From: Pseudoalteromonas sp. N1230-9
GTDB taxonomy: Bacteria; Pseudomonadota; Gammaproteobacteria; Enterobacterales; Alteromonadaceae
Reading direction: 5' to 3'
DNA length: 64,000 nucleotides
Assembly: GCF_032716425.1 (NCBI RefSeq)
Contig: NZ_CP090419.1
Coordinates: 587,501-651,500 of the forward strand
The position numbers were made by a program, and so were the translations under genes. Under the pieces are notes generated by a model. It made no database searches. It was not told the DNA's origin and saw only the letters and a program-made list of their open reading frames with translations. This document shows, one piece after another, positions 37,329 through 47,979 of this stretch (the stretch's first letter is position 1; every line of letters starts with the position of its first letter).

Positions 37329-38228
37329 ATGGCGCAAGCGCAATCTGGGATTTGTGCTGAAGCAAACTTACATGGTTTGCACCTGTTTTTTAACGTCTAT
37401 GATGGCCACGATGAGTCATTACGAAAAAAACTAAAGCGTGTAAATGTAATACAAGACGAGTTTTCTGATCAGTTTTCTGAGGCTATGCTGTCTTGTGTTG
37501 TTGCTGTTGGGGCGCAATATTGGCCGCATATATTGCCTGAGTTTATTCCAAGTCAATTACAGAGCTTTCCTAATGTCACACACAGTGAACATGTTGTAAG
37601 CGCACAACCGTTCGATTTATTTGTGCAAATCCGCTCTGACCGTGAAGACGTCAATCATTTATTTGCTCTGCAAATTTTAAAATTGTTTACACCGGATGTT
37701 GAACTGGTGGAGCAAGTTCGTAATTTTCGTTTTTTAGATGGGCGAGATTTTAATGGTTTTATCTACGCCGGCGACACGCCCCACGGAAGACAAAAACGCA
37801 GTACGGCACTAGTCAATAAACCAGGGCATTTTGAAGATCAAGGTAGTTATATTCATGTGCAGCGGTTTGTCCACGACCTAACGGTGTGGCAGTACTTGTC
37901 TCTATCAGAACAAGAGCAAATAATGGGGCGTACTCGCCTTGATAATACCTTGGTTGTGCCGGCAATTGAGACGAGCCATGCAGTGAGATCAGAGCTTAAA
38001 GACGAGCATGGTCAGCCGCTATTACTCAATCAGAGTATGCCATTTGGCGACGTTCACAAACAGGGCATACTTATGGTGTCGTGTGCCGCGCAAGGTGACT
38101 CGTTTGAACATGTACTGAAAAGTCGTTTAGGGCAGGGCGAGCATTATGATCATTGGCTTGATTTCACACAAGCTGATATGGGATCGGCATTTTTCGCCCC
38201 GTCAGTGAATTTTCTAAAGCAACTTTAA
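37329..38228 (+). CDS. Dyp-type peroxidase family protein with altered distal site
   Basis: This 299-residue protein has the dimeric alpha/beta-barrel pattern of P-class Dyp peroxidases (YfeX-like). The haem-ligand histidine is kept in ETSHAVR (His217), along with [13 protein letters not shown] and MGRTRLDN. The usual GFxDGTENP motif reads GFIYAGDTP (143-151), so the distal Asp is Tyr146, and the distal Arg of the (I/L)xR-QSLPYG motif is Asn234 in [10 protein letters not shown]. It probably binds haem, but classical peroxidase activity is doubtful. No signal or Tat peptide is visible. It follows the iron transporter, which hints at haem or iron metabolism. Its end overlaps the convergent argR by 4 bp. 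Confidence 0.82.
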   Translation: MAQAQSGICAEANLHGLHLFFNVYDGHDESLRKKLKRVNVIQDEFSDQFSEAMLSCVVAVGAQYWPHILPEFIPSQLQSFPNVTHSEHVVSAQPFDLFVQIRSDREDVNHLFALQILKLFTPDVELVEQVRNFRFLDGRDFNGFIYAGDTPHGRQKRSTALVNKPGHFEDQGSYIHVQRFVHDLTVWQYLSLSEQEQIMGRTRLDNTLVVPAIETSHAVRSELKDEHGQPLLLNQSMPFGDVHKQGILMVSCAAQGDSFEHVLKSRLGQGEHYDHWLDFTQADMGSAFFAPSVNFLKQL

Positions 38229-38692
38229 ACTGTATCGAATAAGGTGCGAACACGCTCAAGCGTAACGTCAATTTCAGAGACCTTTGCAGGGGCAATAAAA
38301 ATAGTATCATCACCTGCAATGGTTCCCAGCACACCGTCTGCTTTACCTAATGAATCAAGTAAACGTGCAATAAGCTGTGCAGCACCTGGACTGGTGCGAA
38401 TGATGATCATCATTTCGTTATGCATAATGTCAATAACAAGCTGACGTAGTGGGCTTTTCGCTGTTGGTACGCCCATTTCAGCCGGTAAGCAATACACCAT
38501 TTCTTGTTTCGCGTTACGAGTACGTACCGCACCAAATTTACTCAACATGCGCGAGACTTTACTCTGGCTGATATTATCGAAGCCTTGCTCTTTTAATGCA
38601 TCTACAATTTCGCCTTGCGAGCCGAAGTTTTCTTCTTTTAATAACGATTTAAACGCTTTGATTAGTGCTTCTTGTTTATCTTGAGGTTGCAT
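38225..38692 (-). CDS. argR: arginine repressor ArgR
   Basis: This 155-residue regulator has an N-terminal winged helix (about 1-75, with [25 protein letters not shown]) and a C-terminal oligomerisation and arginine-binding domain with [11 protein letters not shown] (about 126-136). It acts as an arginine-dependent hexamer. It is divergent from mdh, as in many gammaproteobacteria, and an ARG-box-like palindrome lies just upstream. Confidence 0.95.
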   Translation of the reverse strand: MQPQDKQEALIKAFKSLLKEENFGSQGEIVDALKEQGFDNISQSKVSRMLSKFGAVRTRNAKQEMVYCLPAEMGVPTAKSPLRQLVIDIMHNEMMIIIRTSPGAAQLIARLLDSLGKADGVLGTIAGDDTIFIAPAKVSEIDVTLERVRTLFDTV

Positions 38693-38737
38693 GCTGTCGT
38701 ATCTTTATTCATAAAATGTGAGGTAATTCTACACAAT

Positions 38738-38755
38738 TATGCATACTTATGCAGT
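38738..38755. promoter_or_regulatory. candidate ARG box
   Basis: TATGCATACTTATGCAGT matches the pattern TG-n-AT-n4-AT-n-CA of ArgR operators. It lies 46 bp before the argR start codon, suggesting autoregulation. The second box expected 3 bp away is not clear. Confidence 0.6.
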
Positions 38756-38917
38756 ATTTGTTTGAATTTGTCGGCCAAATGAAGGCACTTTACAGCATAG
38801 TTTACAACTATGGTCGAAATTATATGCGAAATAAGCAGGATAAATTTGTTTTTAGTCGCTAATTTCATTATCTTTAGGGCCACAAGTATTTCCTACCTCA
38901 AATTACGGAGAATTCCA

Positions 38918-39853
38918 ATGAAAGTTGCTGTTTTAGGCGCAGCTGGCGGTATCGGCCAAGCATTGTCTTTATTATTAAAAACAAGTTTACCTGCAGGTTC
39001 TGAATTATCGTTATACGATGTTGCCCCTGTTGTTCCTGGTGTAGCGGTTGATCTTTCTCACATCCCAACAGACGTTAAAGTTGAAGGCTTTGGTGCTGAC
39101 AACCTAGACGATGCTTTAGTTGGTTGTGATATCGTTCTTATCCCAGCGGGTATGCCGCGTAAGCCGGGTATGGACCGTGCGGACCTTTTCAACGTAAACG
39201 CAGGTATCATCAAAACATTAGCTGAAGGCATCGTTAAAAACTGCCCTAAAGCGTTAGTAGGTATCATCACTAACCCAGTTAACGGTACTGTGCCAATCGT
39301 TGCTGAAGTATTCAAAAAAGCGGGTACTTACGATGCGAATCGTGTATTCGGTATCACAACACTTGACGTGATCCGTTCAGAAGCATTTGTTGCTGAGCTT
39401 AAAGGTTTAAGCGCTACAGACGTTAAAGTTCCAGTGATCGGTGGTCACTCAGGTACGACTATTCTTCCTCTTCTTTCTCAAGTGGAAGGTGTTACTTTCA
39501 CTGACGAAGAAGTTGCAGCATTAACACCACGTATCCAAAATGCAGGTACTGAAGTTGTTAACGCTAAAGCGGGTGGCGGTTCAGCGACGCTTTCAATGGG
39601 TGCAGCTGCAGCTCGTTTTTGTATGTCTTTAGTTAAAGGCTTACAAGGTGAAGAAGTTGTTGATTACGCATACGTTGCAGTTGAGAACGGTGACGCAGCA
39701 TACTTCGCACACCCAGTACGTTTAGGTAAAAACGGTGTTGAAGAAATCCTTTCTTACGGTGAGTTAAGTGCTTTTGAAGAGCAAGCTAAGAACGATATGT
39801 TAGCGACACTTAACAAAGACATCCAAGAAGGTGTTGATTTCATCAACGGCTAA
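38918..39853 (+). CDS. mdh: malate dehydrogenase
   Basis: This 311-residue NAD-dependent TCA enzyme oxidises malate to oxaloacetate. The NAD motif is [16 protein letters not shown] (about 4-19), with the substrate arginines in [10 protein letters not shown] (two) and the active-site histidine in [10 protein letters not shown]. The start is the ATG at 38918, preceded by ACGGAG, giving the family's [14 protein letters not shown] beginning; a longer frame from 38810 is not supported. Confidence 0.97.
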   Translation: MKVAVLGAAGGIGQALSLLLKTSLPAGSELSLYDVAPVVPGVAVDLSHIPTDVKVEGFGADNLDDALVGCDIVLIPAGMPRKPGMDRADLFNVNAGIIKTLAEGIVKNCPKALVGIITNPVNGTVPIVAEVFKKAGTYDANRVFGITTLDVIRSEAFVAELKGLSATDVKVPVIGGHSGTTILPLLSQVEGVTFTDEEVAALTPRIQNAGTEVVNAKAGGGSATLSMGAAAARFCMSLVKGLQGEEVVDYAYVAVENGDAAYFAHPVRLGKNGVEEILSYGELSAFEEQAKNDMLATLNKDIQEGVDFING

Positions 39854-39899
39854 TACCCAGATGAAAATGGGGATATTCTCTAGTCGATGTCCTCAATAA

Positions 39900-39929
39900 T
39901 AAAAAAGCCTGCAATTGCAGGCTTTTTTA
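39900..39929. terminator. bidirectional terminator, mdh / ispB
   Basis: AAAAAAGCCTGC and GCAGGCTTTTTT flank AATT, with T runs on both strands between the convergent genes. Confidence 0.93.
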
Positions 39930-39948
39930 TGGCTCGAATAAATTGAGT

Positions 39949-40920
39949 TTAATGATCCCGTGCAACGGCGATACGAGCTAAACTCTCAAGTGCTTGCTTG
40001 TACGGTGTATCTGGTAAAAAGGCAATACAAGCAATCGCTTTGTCGGCTTCTTGTTCTGCTTTTTGCATCGCAAACTCAAGGGCTTTAGTATCAGCTAATG
40101 CCGTTAGAATGCTTTCTAAGTGGTCCATACCATTACCAAGTTCAATGGCTTCGCGTACTAGCTTAACTTGCTCTGGTGTGCCTTTTTGCATTGCGTAGAT
40201 TAGCGGTAGGGTAGGTTTACCTTCAGCTAAATCATCACCAATATTCTTACCAAGTTGCGTGGCATCTGCATTGTAATCAAGCACATCATCAACAAGCTGG
40301 AAGGCGGTGCCTAAATGCATGCCGTATAAGTTTAAGGCATCAAGGGTGTGTTGATCTTGCTCAGTGATAATGGCGGCTAAACCGGTAGCAGCCTCAAATA
40401 ATTTGGCGGTTTTGCTGTAAATAACCTGCATATAGCTTTGTTCTGTGGTGTCAGGGTCATTACAGTTCATTAATTGTAGTACTTCGCCTTCTGCGATGAC
40501 ATTCGTTGCATCTGCAAGTGTTTGCATAATAGGCATTTTACCCAGCCCAACCATTAACTGGAATGAACGAGTATAGATAAAATCACCTACTAATACGCTG
40601 GCTGCATTACCAAACTCTGCATTAGCAGTGGGTGTTCCTCTGCGCAGGTTAGATTCATCTACAACATCATCATGTAGTAAGGTTGCGGTATGAATAAACT
40701 CTATGATGGTGGCAAGCGTAATGTGGTCTTTACCCTCATAACCAAGTGCTTTTGCCGCTAAAATAGCTAACATAGGGCGTACACGTTTGCCGCCGCTGTT
40801 TACTATATATAAGCCAAGCTGGTTTACCAATGCGACATCTGAGCGCATTTGGGCGTGTATTAGTTGATTGACGTCATTCATTTCACTTTCAATTAACGTC
40901 TGGATAGCTTTTATATCCAT
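39949..40920 (-). CDS. ispB: octaprenyl diphosphate synthase
   Basis: This 323-residue trans-prenyltransferase elongates farnesyl diphosphate to the side chain of ubiquinone and menaquinone. The two Asp-rich motifs are HDDVVDESNLRRG (from about residue 84) and DDVLDYNAD. GGKRVRPML precedes the first motif. Chain length (octaprenyl) is inferred from the family. It is divergent from rplU-rpmA-obgE, an order widespread in proteobacteria. Confidence 0.94.
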   Translation of the reverse strand: MDIKAIQTLIESEMNDVNQLIHAQMRSDVALVNQLGLYIVNSGGKRVRPMLAILAAKALGYEGKDHITLATIIEFIHTATLLHDDVVDESNLRRGTPTANAEFGNAASVLVGDFIYTRSFQLMVGLGKMPIMQTLADATNVIAEGEVLQLMNCNDPDTTEQSYMQVIYSKTAKLFEAATGLAAIITEQDQHTLDALNLYGMHLGTAFQLVDDVLDYNADATQLGKNIGDDLAEGKPTLPLIYAMQKGTPEQVKLVREAIELGNGMDHLESILTALADTKALEFAMQKAEQEADKAIACIAFLPDTPYKQALESLARIAVARDH

Positions 40921-41330
40921 TGATCTCCGAGCCGATTTTTATGGGTATACGGGGCTGATTGTACATCAAAAATTGCGCTTGCTCGATATTTTGTGACGAT
41001 TCACCAAAAAAACACCTTAAAGTTTTTTATTTAGGGCAAAATTTGTGGAGTTAAGTTTATCACCTTGTTTAATAAGTAATCGGTATTACTACCTCGGTGA
41101 CTCGGTTTTGTGACTGAAATTTAATTGTCACAAGATCGTAAAAAGCGCTTGGCAAGAGGCGTTTTTAGGATAAAATAAGGGAAAATATTGAATTGCTCTC
41201 AATGCAGCTATTTTTTATTCATTTTATCGAAAAAGAGGCTTGCTAGTTTTTGCGCATTAGCGTAAACTTCGCGCCCTATTGAAGAATATTTTAGTTGCGT
41301 CGATTTGAGGGCGCACAGACGGAGTTAATT
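40921..41330. other. divergent promoter region, ispB / rplU
   Basis: About 410 bp without a gene. The rplU side holds a clear sigma-70 promoter (listed separately). The ispB side is AT-rich, and I see no distinct operator. No tRNA or other RNA gene was recognised. Confidence 0.5.
41240..41268 (+). promoter_or_regulatory. promoter of rplU-rpmA
   Basis: TTGCTA (41240-41245), a 17-bp spacer and TAAACT (41263-41268) precede a GC-rich discriminator TCGCGCCC, the mark of promoters shut down by ppGpp. The leader of about 55 nt ends in the GGAG ribosome site of rplU. Confidence 0.65.
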
Positions 41331-41642
41331 ATGTACGCGGTTTTCCAAAGTGGTGGTAAACAGCACCGTGTGACTGAAGGTCAAACAATTCGTCTTGAGA
41401 AATTAGACGTTGAAACTGGTGCAGCAGTTGAATTTGATTCAGTACTTTTAGTTGCTGATGGTGAGAAAATCGAGATCGGTGTACCGTTCGTAAACGGTGG
41501 TAAAGTGACAGCTGAGGTTGTTTCACACGGTCGCGGTGAGAAAGTGAAGATTGTTAAATTTAGACGTCGTAAGCATTCTCGTAAGCAAATGGGCCATCGT
41601 CAATGGTTCACTGAAGTTAAAATCACTGGCATTAGCGCTTAA
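41331..41642 (+). CDS. rplU: 50S ribosomal protein L21
   Basis: This 103-residue ribosomal protein begins [14 protein letters not shown] at the ATG at 41331, preceded by GGAGTTAATT. The C-terminal [16 protein letters not shown] contacts 23S rRNA. A longer in-frame start at 41295 adds twelve unconserved residues and is rejected. It is co-transcribed with rpmA (17-bp gap). Confidence 0.98.
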   Translation: MYAVFQSGGKQHRVTEGQTIRLEKLDVETGAAVEFDSVLLVADGEKIEIGVPFVNGGKVTAEVVSHGRGEKVKIVKFRRRKHSRKQMGHRQWFTEVKITGISA

Positions 41643-41659
41643 TTTAGAGGTACTGAAAA

Positions 41660-41917
41660 ATGGCACATAAAAAAGCAGCTGGTAGTACTCGTAACGGTCG
41701 CGATTCAGAAAGCAAACGCCTAGGTGTTAAGCGTTTTGGTGGCGAATCAGTTCTAGCGGGCAGCATCATTGTTCGTCAACGTGGTACTCGTTTCCACGCT
41801 GGCGCTAACGTAGGTATCGGTAAAGACCACACTATCTTCGCAAAAGCAGATGGTAAAGTTCAATTCGAACAGAAAGGTCCTTTAAACCGTAAATACGTAA
41901 ATATCGTAGCTGAGTAA
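41660..41917 (+). CDS. rpmA: 50S ribosomal protein L27
   Basis: This 85-residue protein begins [19 protein letters not shown]; its flexible N-terminus reaches the peptidyl-transferase centre. [15 protein letters not shown] is typical. It has no Firmicute-type N-terminal extension. A strong terminator follows 15 bp later, so obgE depends on read-through or its own promoter. Confidence 0.98.
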   Translation: MAHKKAAGSTRNGRDSESKRLGVKRFGGESVLAGSIIVRQRGTRFHAGANVGIGKDHTIFAKADGKVQFEQKGPLNRKYVNIVAE

Positions 41918-41932
41918 TCATCTCGATATTTG

Positions 41933-41964
41933 AAAAACCCCGCCTTTGCGGGGTTTTTTGTTTT
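41933..41964 (+). terminator. terminator after rpmA
   Basis: AAAAACCCCGC and GCGGGGTTTTTT flank CTTT, with a T run. Confidence 0.93.
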
Positions 41965-41974
41965 AAGGTACTCG

Positions 41975-42026
41975 ATTATATAGCTAAGCATCTTCGGCAC
42001 TGTACGAAGATGCTTAGCTATATAAT
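41975..42026. repeat. 22-bp perfect inverted repeat upstream of obgE
   Basis: Arms 41975-41996 and 42005-42026 are perfect 22-bp complements (starting ATTATATAGCTAAGC and ending GCTTAGCTATATAAT) around an 8-base loop, GCACTGTA. It lies 11 bp after the rpmA terminator and 48 bp before the obgE start. It has no T run and would form a very stable RNA hairpin or a DNA cruciform. Confidence 0.9.
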
Positions 42027-42068
42027 TAGGTGTATAATAGAGTTATTAATAAGCCAATCTTAAAGTGA

Positions 42069-43226
<1,158 letters not shown>

Positions 43227-43235
43227 AATTTTAAA

Positions 43236-43264
43236 TAAAAAAGGAGCTTTTGCTCCTTTTTTAT
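43236..43264 (+). terminator. terminator after obgE
   Basis: AAAAAAGGAGC and GCTCCTTTTTT flank TTTT. Confidence 0.9.
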
Positions 43265-43292
43265 TATTAGGAAAAAAGTATTAGGATTTGAT

Positions 43293-43784
43293 GTGAAAAT
43301 TTCAATGATTGCTGCAATGGCAAATAACCGTATTATTGGCCAAGATAATCAAATGCCATGGCATTTACCTGCTGACTTACAACACTTTAAGCAAGTAACA
43401 ATGGCTAAACCTGTCATTATGGGCCGTAAAACATTTGAATCTATTGGCCGACCTTTACCTGGGCGTCAAAATATTATTATTAGCCGTAATGCAGAATATA
43501 AAGCTGAAGGCATTGAGGTTGTGACTTCGCCTGAAGCGGCGTTAGCCCTTGTAAAAGAAGAAGATGAAGTGATGATCATCGGTGGTGGAAACATCTATCA
43601 GCAATTTCTTGCTCAAGCTGAATGTCTATATTTAACTTTTATCGATTTGGATGTAGAAGGGGATACTCAGTTCCCAGATTACGAAAATGTTGCTGATTGG
43701 ACAATTGTAGAGCAAGAGCAGAAGCAACCAGATAACAAAAACCCTTACTCATATACCTTTGTTACTTTGTATAAAAATTCGTAA
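43293..43784 (+). CDS. folA: dihydrofolate reductase
   Basis: This 163-residue enzyme reduces dihydrofolate with NADPH. Seen are MIAAMANNRIIGQDNQMPWHLPADLQHF (catalytic Asp in the LPADL segment), VIMGRKTFESIGRPLPGR and the IGGGNIYQQF dinucleotide site. The start is probably the GTG at 43293 after TTAGGATTT; an ATG four codons later is possible. It reads toward the DUF3718 gene. In E. coli folA neighbours apaH; here the receptor gene lies between. Confidence 0.95.
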   Translation: MKISMIAAMANNRIIGQDNQMPWHLPADLQHFKQVTMAKPVIMGRKTFESIGRPLPGRQNIIISRNAEYKAEGIEVVTSPEAALALVKEEDEVMIIGGGNIYQQFLAQAECLYLTFIDLDVEGDTQFPDYENVADWTIVEQEQKQPDNKNPYSYTFVTLYKNS

Positions 43785-43863
43785 CATTATTGCGATGAAT
43801 CAGATTGATTGGTACAATAATAGTCAATCTTGGTAAGTAAAAAGTATTACATAAGGGCAAAAT

Positions 43864-44238
43864 ATGATAAAGCTACCAAATATGTTACTAGCTGCGGCAG
43901 TTGTTTCGGCTTCAGTTGCGTACACCGCACCCGTTAAAGCTAATGATCAACTAGCTATTTCTATTTGTGAGTATATTGCTGCGGACGACAAAAGCCGTTT
44001 ACGTGGTAAATTAAAAAGTTCACGTATTAAAATTCGTAACATCATTGATTCTGTAAAGTGTAATGGTAACAATATGCTTCGCCACGCGATTGAAAGCGGT
44101 GCAAATGATACCGGCGAATACATTGTTAAAAACCTTTCTAAAAGCTCTTTAGAAGACGGTGCAGACCTTGCTTGGGCTGAATCTAATCATAGTGGCTCGC
44201 CTCTTATCGCAGTTATTAAAGAGCGCGCAGGACTTTAA
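43864..44238 (+). CDS. DUF3718 domain-containing secreted protein
   Basis: This 124-residue protein has a signal peptide (about 1-27, ending VKAND) and a short domain with two cysteines (SICEYIAADDKSRLR and SVKCNGNNMLR) and GANDTGEYIVK. This matches my recollection of the DUF3718 family found in Alteromonadales and Vibrio. The function is unknown. It has its own ribosome site (AAGGGCAAAAT) and is followed by a terminator. Confidence 0.75.
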   Translation: MIKLPNMLLAAAVVSASVAYTAPVKANDQLAISICEYIAADDKSRLRGKLKSSRIKIRNIIDSVKCNGNNMLRHAIESGANDTGEYIVKNLSKSSLEDGADLAWAESNHSGSPLIAVIKERAGL

Positions 44239-44262
44239 TTCCAAAAGTCATAAAAGCGTTTG

Positions 44263-44290
44263 AAAAGCCGCACATGTTGCGGTTTTTTTG
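44263..44290 (+). terminator. terminator after the DUF3718 gene
   Basis: AAGCCGCA and TTGCGGTT flank CATG, followed by a run of seven T. Confidence 0.88.
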
Positions 44291-44300
44291 TGCCTGAGTG

Positions 44301-44501
44301 ATACCAATCCACAATACTACTTAATCATTTTGAGGGATTAAACCTGTTGCTATCTGTGTTAAAAATTTCTGATTTACGACTGTATGGATGCAGGAGGTAG
44401 AGCAATGCAGGAGCAATTGCCGAGAACAACGAAATTCTTACCTTGTTATCAATGAGGTTTTATTGCCTCAAAATAGGCCTGCTAATTAAGCGAATTGGTA
44501 T
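44301..44501. mobile_element. MITE-like element with ATACCAAT terminal inverted repeats
   Basis: This gene-free 201-bp segment is bounded by ATACCAAT (44301-44308) and ATTGGTAT (44494-44501), which are inverted repeats; the similarity extends imperfectly inward (CCAC / GCGA). No open frame runs through it. Elements with such ends are scattered between genes of related marine bacteria, as far as I recall. Only one copy is in this window, so the call rests on the ends and the lack of coding. Confidence 0.45.
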
Positions 44502-44547
44502 AGTTGCTGTTCGCGAGACATTTATCAAATACCCCTGATTTTATTTA

Positions 44548-44584
44548 TAAAAAAACCGTGTTTGCTATGGCAAACACGGTTTTT
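44548..44584. terminator. bidirectional terminator before the chemotaxis receptor gene end
   Basis: AAAACCGTGTTTG and CAAACACGGTTTT flank CTATGG, with T runs on both strands. It ends the minus-strand receptor gene. Confidence 0.92.
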
Positions 44585-44609
44585 AGTAGTCTAAATTGTC
44601 AGTAGCCGT

Positions 44610-46625
44610 CTACACTTTAAACGCATCAACTGATAAGCGAAGCTCCTCAGCAAGCTTAGCGACTTCAGAGCTTGAGATGTTGGTCTGGTTAGCCCCTTCT
44701 GCCGTTTGCTCTGCGATTGCAACGATTGACTCCAATCGTTCGCTAATTTCTTGTGATACTTGCTGTTGCTCGTGTGCCGCTGTCGATATTTCCTCACTAA
44801 CATTATGTGCTTGTGCAACGGCAGCAGTGATTGAATCAAGAGCTGTATTGGCCTGATCTGATTGCTCAACACATGATTCAGCTTGTTGCTTACCTTTCGA
44901 CATAGCTGATACAGCAGCTTCAGCACCAACCTGAAGCGATTCAATCATAGCTTGAATCTCTTGCGTAGACTCTTGTGTTTTACTTGCTAGAGAGCGTACT
45001 TCGTCTGCCACAACCGCAAAACCTCGGCCTTGCTCACCAGCACGTGCTGCTTCAATAGCGGCATTCAGTGCAAGCAGGTTAGTTTGTTCTGCAATACCAC
45101 GAATTACATCTAAGATACCGCCAATCGACGCGCTGTCTTTATGAAGCTTATTGATAACTTGCGATGCATCATCCACTTCACGAGCAAGCTGTTCAATTGT
45201 TGCTTTGTTTTGCGATGAGATACCTTTAACACGATCCGCTTCTTTATCTGCGTTTTTAATTTCACTCAATGCCTGCTGTGCACTGCTGCTTACAGCTTGT
45301 GAGGTACTGCTCATTTCAGTGGTTGCGGTGGCTGCTTGTTCAACCTGAGCTTGTTGGTTACGGATAGCTTGGCTAGATTCTTCAGTGATGGCTGAAGTCT
45401 CTTCAGATGCCGCAGCAAGCTGAGTTGAACGAGAGATTATGCCTTGAATAAGTGTACGCAAGCTTTCGATTAGTGTATTACAGCTTCGCGATAACTCACC
45501 AAACTCATCTTTGGCAGTATCATCTAAACGTTGTGTCATATCGCCACTTGCAACAATATCGAGTACTCGGTTTACTTCAGCAAGTGGTTTAGTGATACGA
45601 CTAACGGTAATCGCTGCAACAGCAATGGCAAGTAGAGTTGCGATAACCATGGCAATCCAAGTCCAAATAGTTGCTGTAGATACATTGCCACTTACATCTT
45701 GTTGTAAGTCGAAAGCAAGCACGGTCGATTGATCTACGAGTTCTTTAAGTTGCTTTAGAGCTTCTGCCGTCGACTTTTCTGCATTTGCCAGCTCAGCCTG
45801 AGTTTGTGCAATAGCATCAATCAAACGCTTTTTATTTGCAGATAAACTGTTATTTCCTTTTACATTTTTAGCCAGTGCTTCGTAGTAGCCGTTCAGATCA
45901 TTAAATAAACCCGCATTGCTATCAATAATAGCAGGGCGGATTAAACCTAAACTACGCTCAACTTCTTCAAGGTAGTATGTTTGCTCATTTTTTATGATAT
46001 CGAGGGTGTTGTGGGTTTTAACCGTTAGCATATCGGTACTATTTGTTACCACAGACTGAAAATTATTCTCCATGCTATTGGCTGCTTGATAAGCGCGTGA
46101 GTTATTTTCTTCAAGTCCATCGATGTCAATAATATCAAGCACGACTGAGTTGGCGTCTTCAGCACTGAGCTCAATCTCTTCTAATTGAGTGCGAAGTGTC
46201 TTATTAAGTTCTAATTGGGTTTTCTTATCGGCAAATAAGTTATCTACAGATTTAACAAAGCGTTTGTAGGTTTGCTCAACTTGCTGACTGCTTTGCTTAA
46301 GTTCAGGATCGTTGCTAACAACATCTTGTAGGTCTTGGTATGAGCTATCGTAGCGTTTTTTCTGCTCATTAAAGCTTTTTCGTAAGCCTGCAAGCTCATC
46401 TTGAGAGGTTGAATAAAAGCTCGCTTGAGCTGATTTACTCATTAAAATGAACTCGACCTGTAATTCATAACTTTTGTCTAGAGCAGGCAACGATAGCTGG
46501 TTCACTCGCTGTGTTGATTGATCAATACTGGTAATTCTGATCAATGAGTTACCACCAATAAATAGCAGGAGTAACGTAATGACAATGAAGCCACCCCAAA
46601 TACGCTGTCTAACGGTCAAGTTCAT
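44610..46625 (-). CDS. methyl-accepting chemotaxis protein
   Basis: This 671-residue receptor has a transmembrane helix at the N-terminus (about 8-28), a long helical periplasmic sensor (about 30-320), a second transmembrane helix (about 325-345), HAMP (about 347-400), and a cytoplasmic coiled coil with the hairpin tip [32 protein letters not shown] split across about 530-560. It signals to CheA/CheW. The ligand is not predictable. The ATG at 46625 is preferred over an in-frame GTG four codons earlier. Confidence 0.92.
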   Translation of the reverse strand: MNLTVRQRIWGGFIVITLLLLFIGGNSLIRITSIDQSTQRVNQLSLPALDKSYELQVEFILMSKSAQASFYSTSQDELAGLRKSFNEQKKRYDSSYQDLQDVVSNDPELKQSSQQVEQTYKRFVKSVDNLFADKKTQLELNKTLRTQLEEIELSAEDANSVVLDIIDIDGLEENNSRAYQAANSMENNFQSVVTNSTDMLTVKTHNTLDIIKNEQTYYLEEVERSLGLIRPAIIDSNAGLFNDLNGYYEALAKNVKGNNSLSANKKRLIDAIAQTQAELANAEKSTAEALKQLKELVDQSTVLAFDLQQDVSGNVSTATIWTWIAMVIATLLAIAVAAITVSRITKPLAEVNRVLDIVASGDMTQRLDDTAKDEFGELSRSCNTLIESLRTLIQGIISRSTQLAAASEETSAITEESSQAIRNQQAQVEQAATATTEMSSTSQAVSSSAQQALSEIKNADKEADRVKGISSQNKATIEQLAREVDDASQVINKLHKDSASIGGILDVIRGIAEQTNLLALNAAIEAARAGEQGRGFAVVADEVRSLASKTQESTQEIQAMIESLQVGAEAAVSAMSKGKQQAESCVEQSDQANTALDSITAAVAQAHNVSEEISTAAHEQQQVSQEISERLESIVAIAEQTAEGANQTNISSSEVAKLAEELRLSVDAFKV

Positions 46626-46767
46626 AAATAATTCCACAAAAGAGTACTAATCCAAACTTATCGGCAGGGTTGCCAATAAGTTAAGTATTTAAATTTAATT
46701 AGCTTTAATTTAAATTTACTTTAATTGTTATAAATCTAACAGATGTTCAGCTAATTTTCAGTTTATT

Positions 46768-47583
46768 TTAGATGAAAGAGTGGGAACTTTCGATAAAATG
46801 CTTCTTTTGTGCGAGTTCCATAAGTGTCATGCTCCCACCCCAAACACAACCTGTGTCAAGTCCATGCACATTTTCTTTATTGGTTTTCCCTTCAAGGGCA
46901 GCCCAGTGACCAAAAACAAGGTGTTGTTTTAATTGTGAAATATTAGGGTGTTCAAACCAAGGTATTATTGAGCTATTGTCACTAACACTGGTTTTGTTAT
47001 GTAACTCAAGCTTGCCATCACTGTAGACAAAGCGCATACGTGTAAAGTAGTTAACAATATAGCGAAACTTGGCTTCTTTACTCAAAGTCGATTGCCACTC
47101 AGTGGGGTGTGGTTCGTACATGTGAGTGAAGTAATGGATAGCATCAGGTCCTTGATAGCAAGTCTGTGCAAATTGTGCCCGCTTTAGCGCTTTTTTAATG
47201 GACCAGTTTGGATTTAAGCCAGCATGGCTGATAAAGGTGTCGTGATGTGCAAGCCAAATTGCAAGAGGTTGATGCTGAAGAAACTTGATATAGTCAGCAC
47301 GTTTAGGGCTATCAAAAACAGGGCCGAGTTTATCTTTTGGGTTTGCCGGCTTGTTTAAATAATGGCAGGCAATAAGATGTAGGTCATGATTACCTAAACT
47401 AATACTGACACTGCCTTGCATATTGTAAAGCCGTTCAAGGCAAGCAAGAGAGTCAGGGCCTCTGGCGACAATATCACCGACTAAGTAAAGGTGATCTTGA
47501 CTTGGATTAAAGTTAACACGCTCGAGAAGCCTGTTAAATTCAAAATAGCAGCCTTGTAGATCACCAATTGCGTAGTCGGCCAT
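46768..47583 (-). CDS. apaH: bis(5'-nucleosyl)-tetraphosphatase (symmetrical)
   Basis: This 271-residue metallophosphatase hydrolyses Ap4A to two ADP and can remove Np4 RNA caps. The metal motifs are GDLQGCY (7-13), GDIVARGPDS, GNHDLHL and HAGL. It is the last gene of the lptD-surA-pdxA-rsmA-apaG-apaH series, 6 bp after apaG. Confidence 0.95.
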   Translation of the reverse strand: MADYAIGDLQGCYFEFNRLLERVNFNPSQDHLYLVGDIVARGPDSLACLERLYNMQGSVSISLGNHDLHLIACHYLNKPANPKDKLGPVFDSPKRADYIKFLQHQPLAIWLAHHDTFISHAGLNPNWSIKKALKRAQFAQTCYQGPDAIHYFTHMYEPHPTEWQSTLSKEAKFRYIVNYFTRMRFVYSDGKLELHNKTSVSDNSSIIPWFEHPNISQLKQHLVFGHWAALEGKTNKENVHGLDTGCVWGGSMTLMELAQKKHFIESSHSFI

Positions 47584-47589
47584 TGTTAC

Positions 47590-47979
47590 TTAATGCAGAA
47601 TATTAGGGCGAGCTAGACGAAATACGTCAATGGGGGCTTCAAATTCAGTGCCGAATTCATTGCGCATTGTATAATAACCTTGCATCGTGCCAACAGGTGT
47701 ATCGAGCACAGCGCCACTGGTGTATTTGTAACTTTCGCCAGGGGCAATGGTTGGAGTTTCACCAACAACACCTTCGCCCTGTACTTCAACTTCTTTGCCA
47801 TTAGCATCCGTTATTAACCAATAACGACTCAATAGCTTAGCACTGCACAAACTGTGGTTTTTAATAGTGATAGAGTAGGCAAAAACGTATTTATCCTGTT
47901 CAGGTTCTGATTGCCCTTCAACATAAAAGGTCTCCACAGAAACTTTTATAGGTGAACCCAGATTACTGCTTGTTGTCAT
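47590..47979 (-). CDS. apaG: ApaG domain protein
   Basis: This 129-residue small immunoglobulin-like fold protein has SYWLI-type ([11 protein letters not shown]), [23 protein letters not shown] and GTMQGYYTM segments of the ApaG family. The biochemical role is unknown. Its start overlaps the end of rsmA by 17 bp, so the two are translationally coupled. Confidence 0.95.
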   Translation of the reverse strand: MTTSSNLGSPIKVSVETFYVEGQSEPEQDKYVFAYSITIKNHSLCSAKLLSRYWLITDANGKEVEVQGEGVVGETPTIAPGESYKYTSGAVLDTPVGTMQGYYTMRNEFGTEFEAPIDVFRLARPNILH

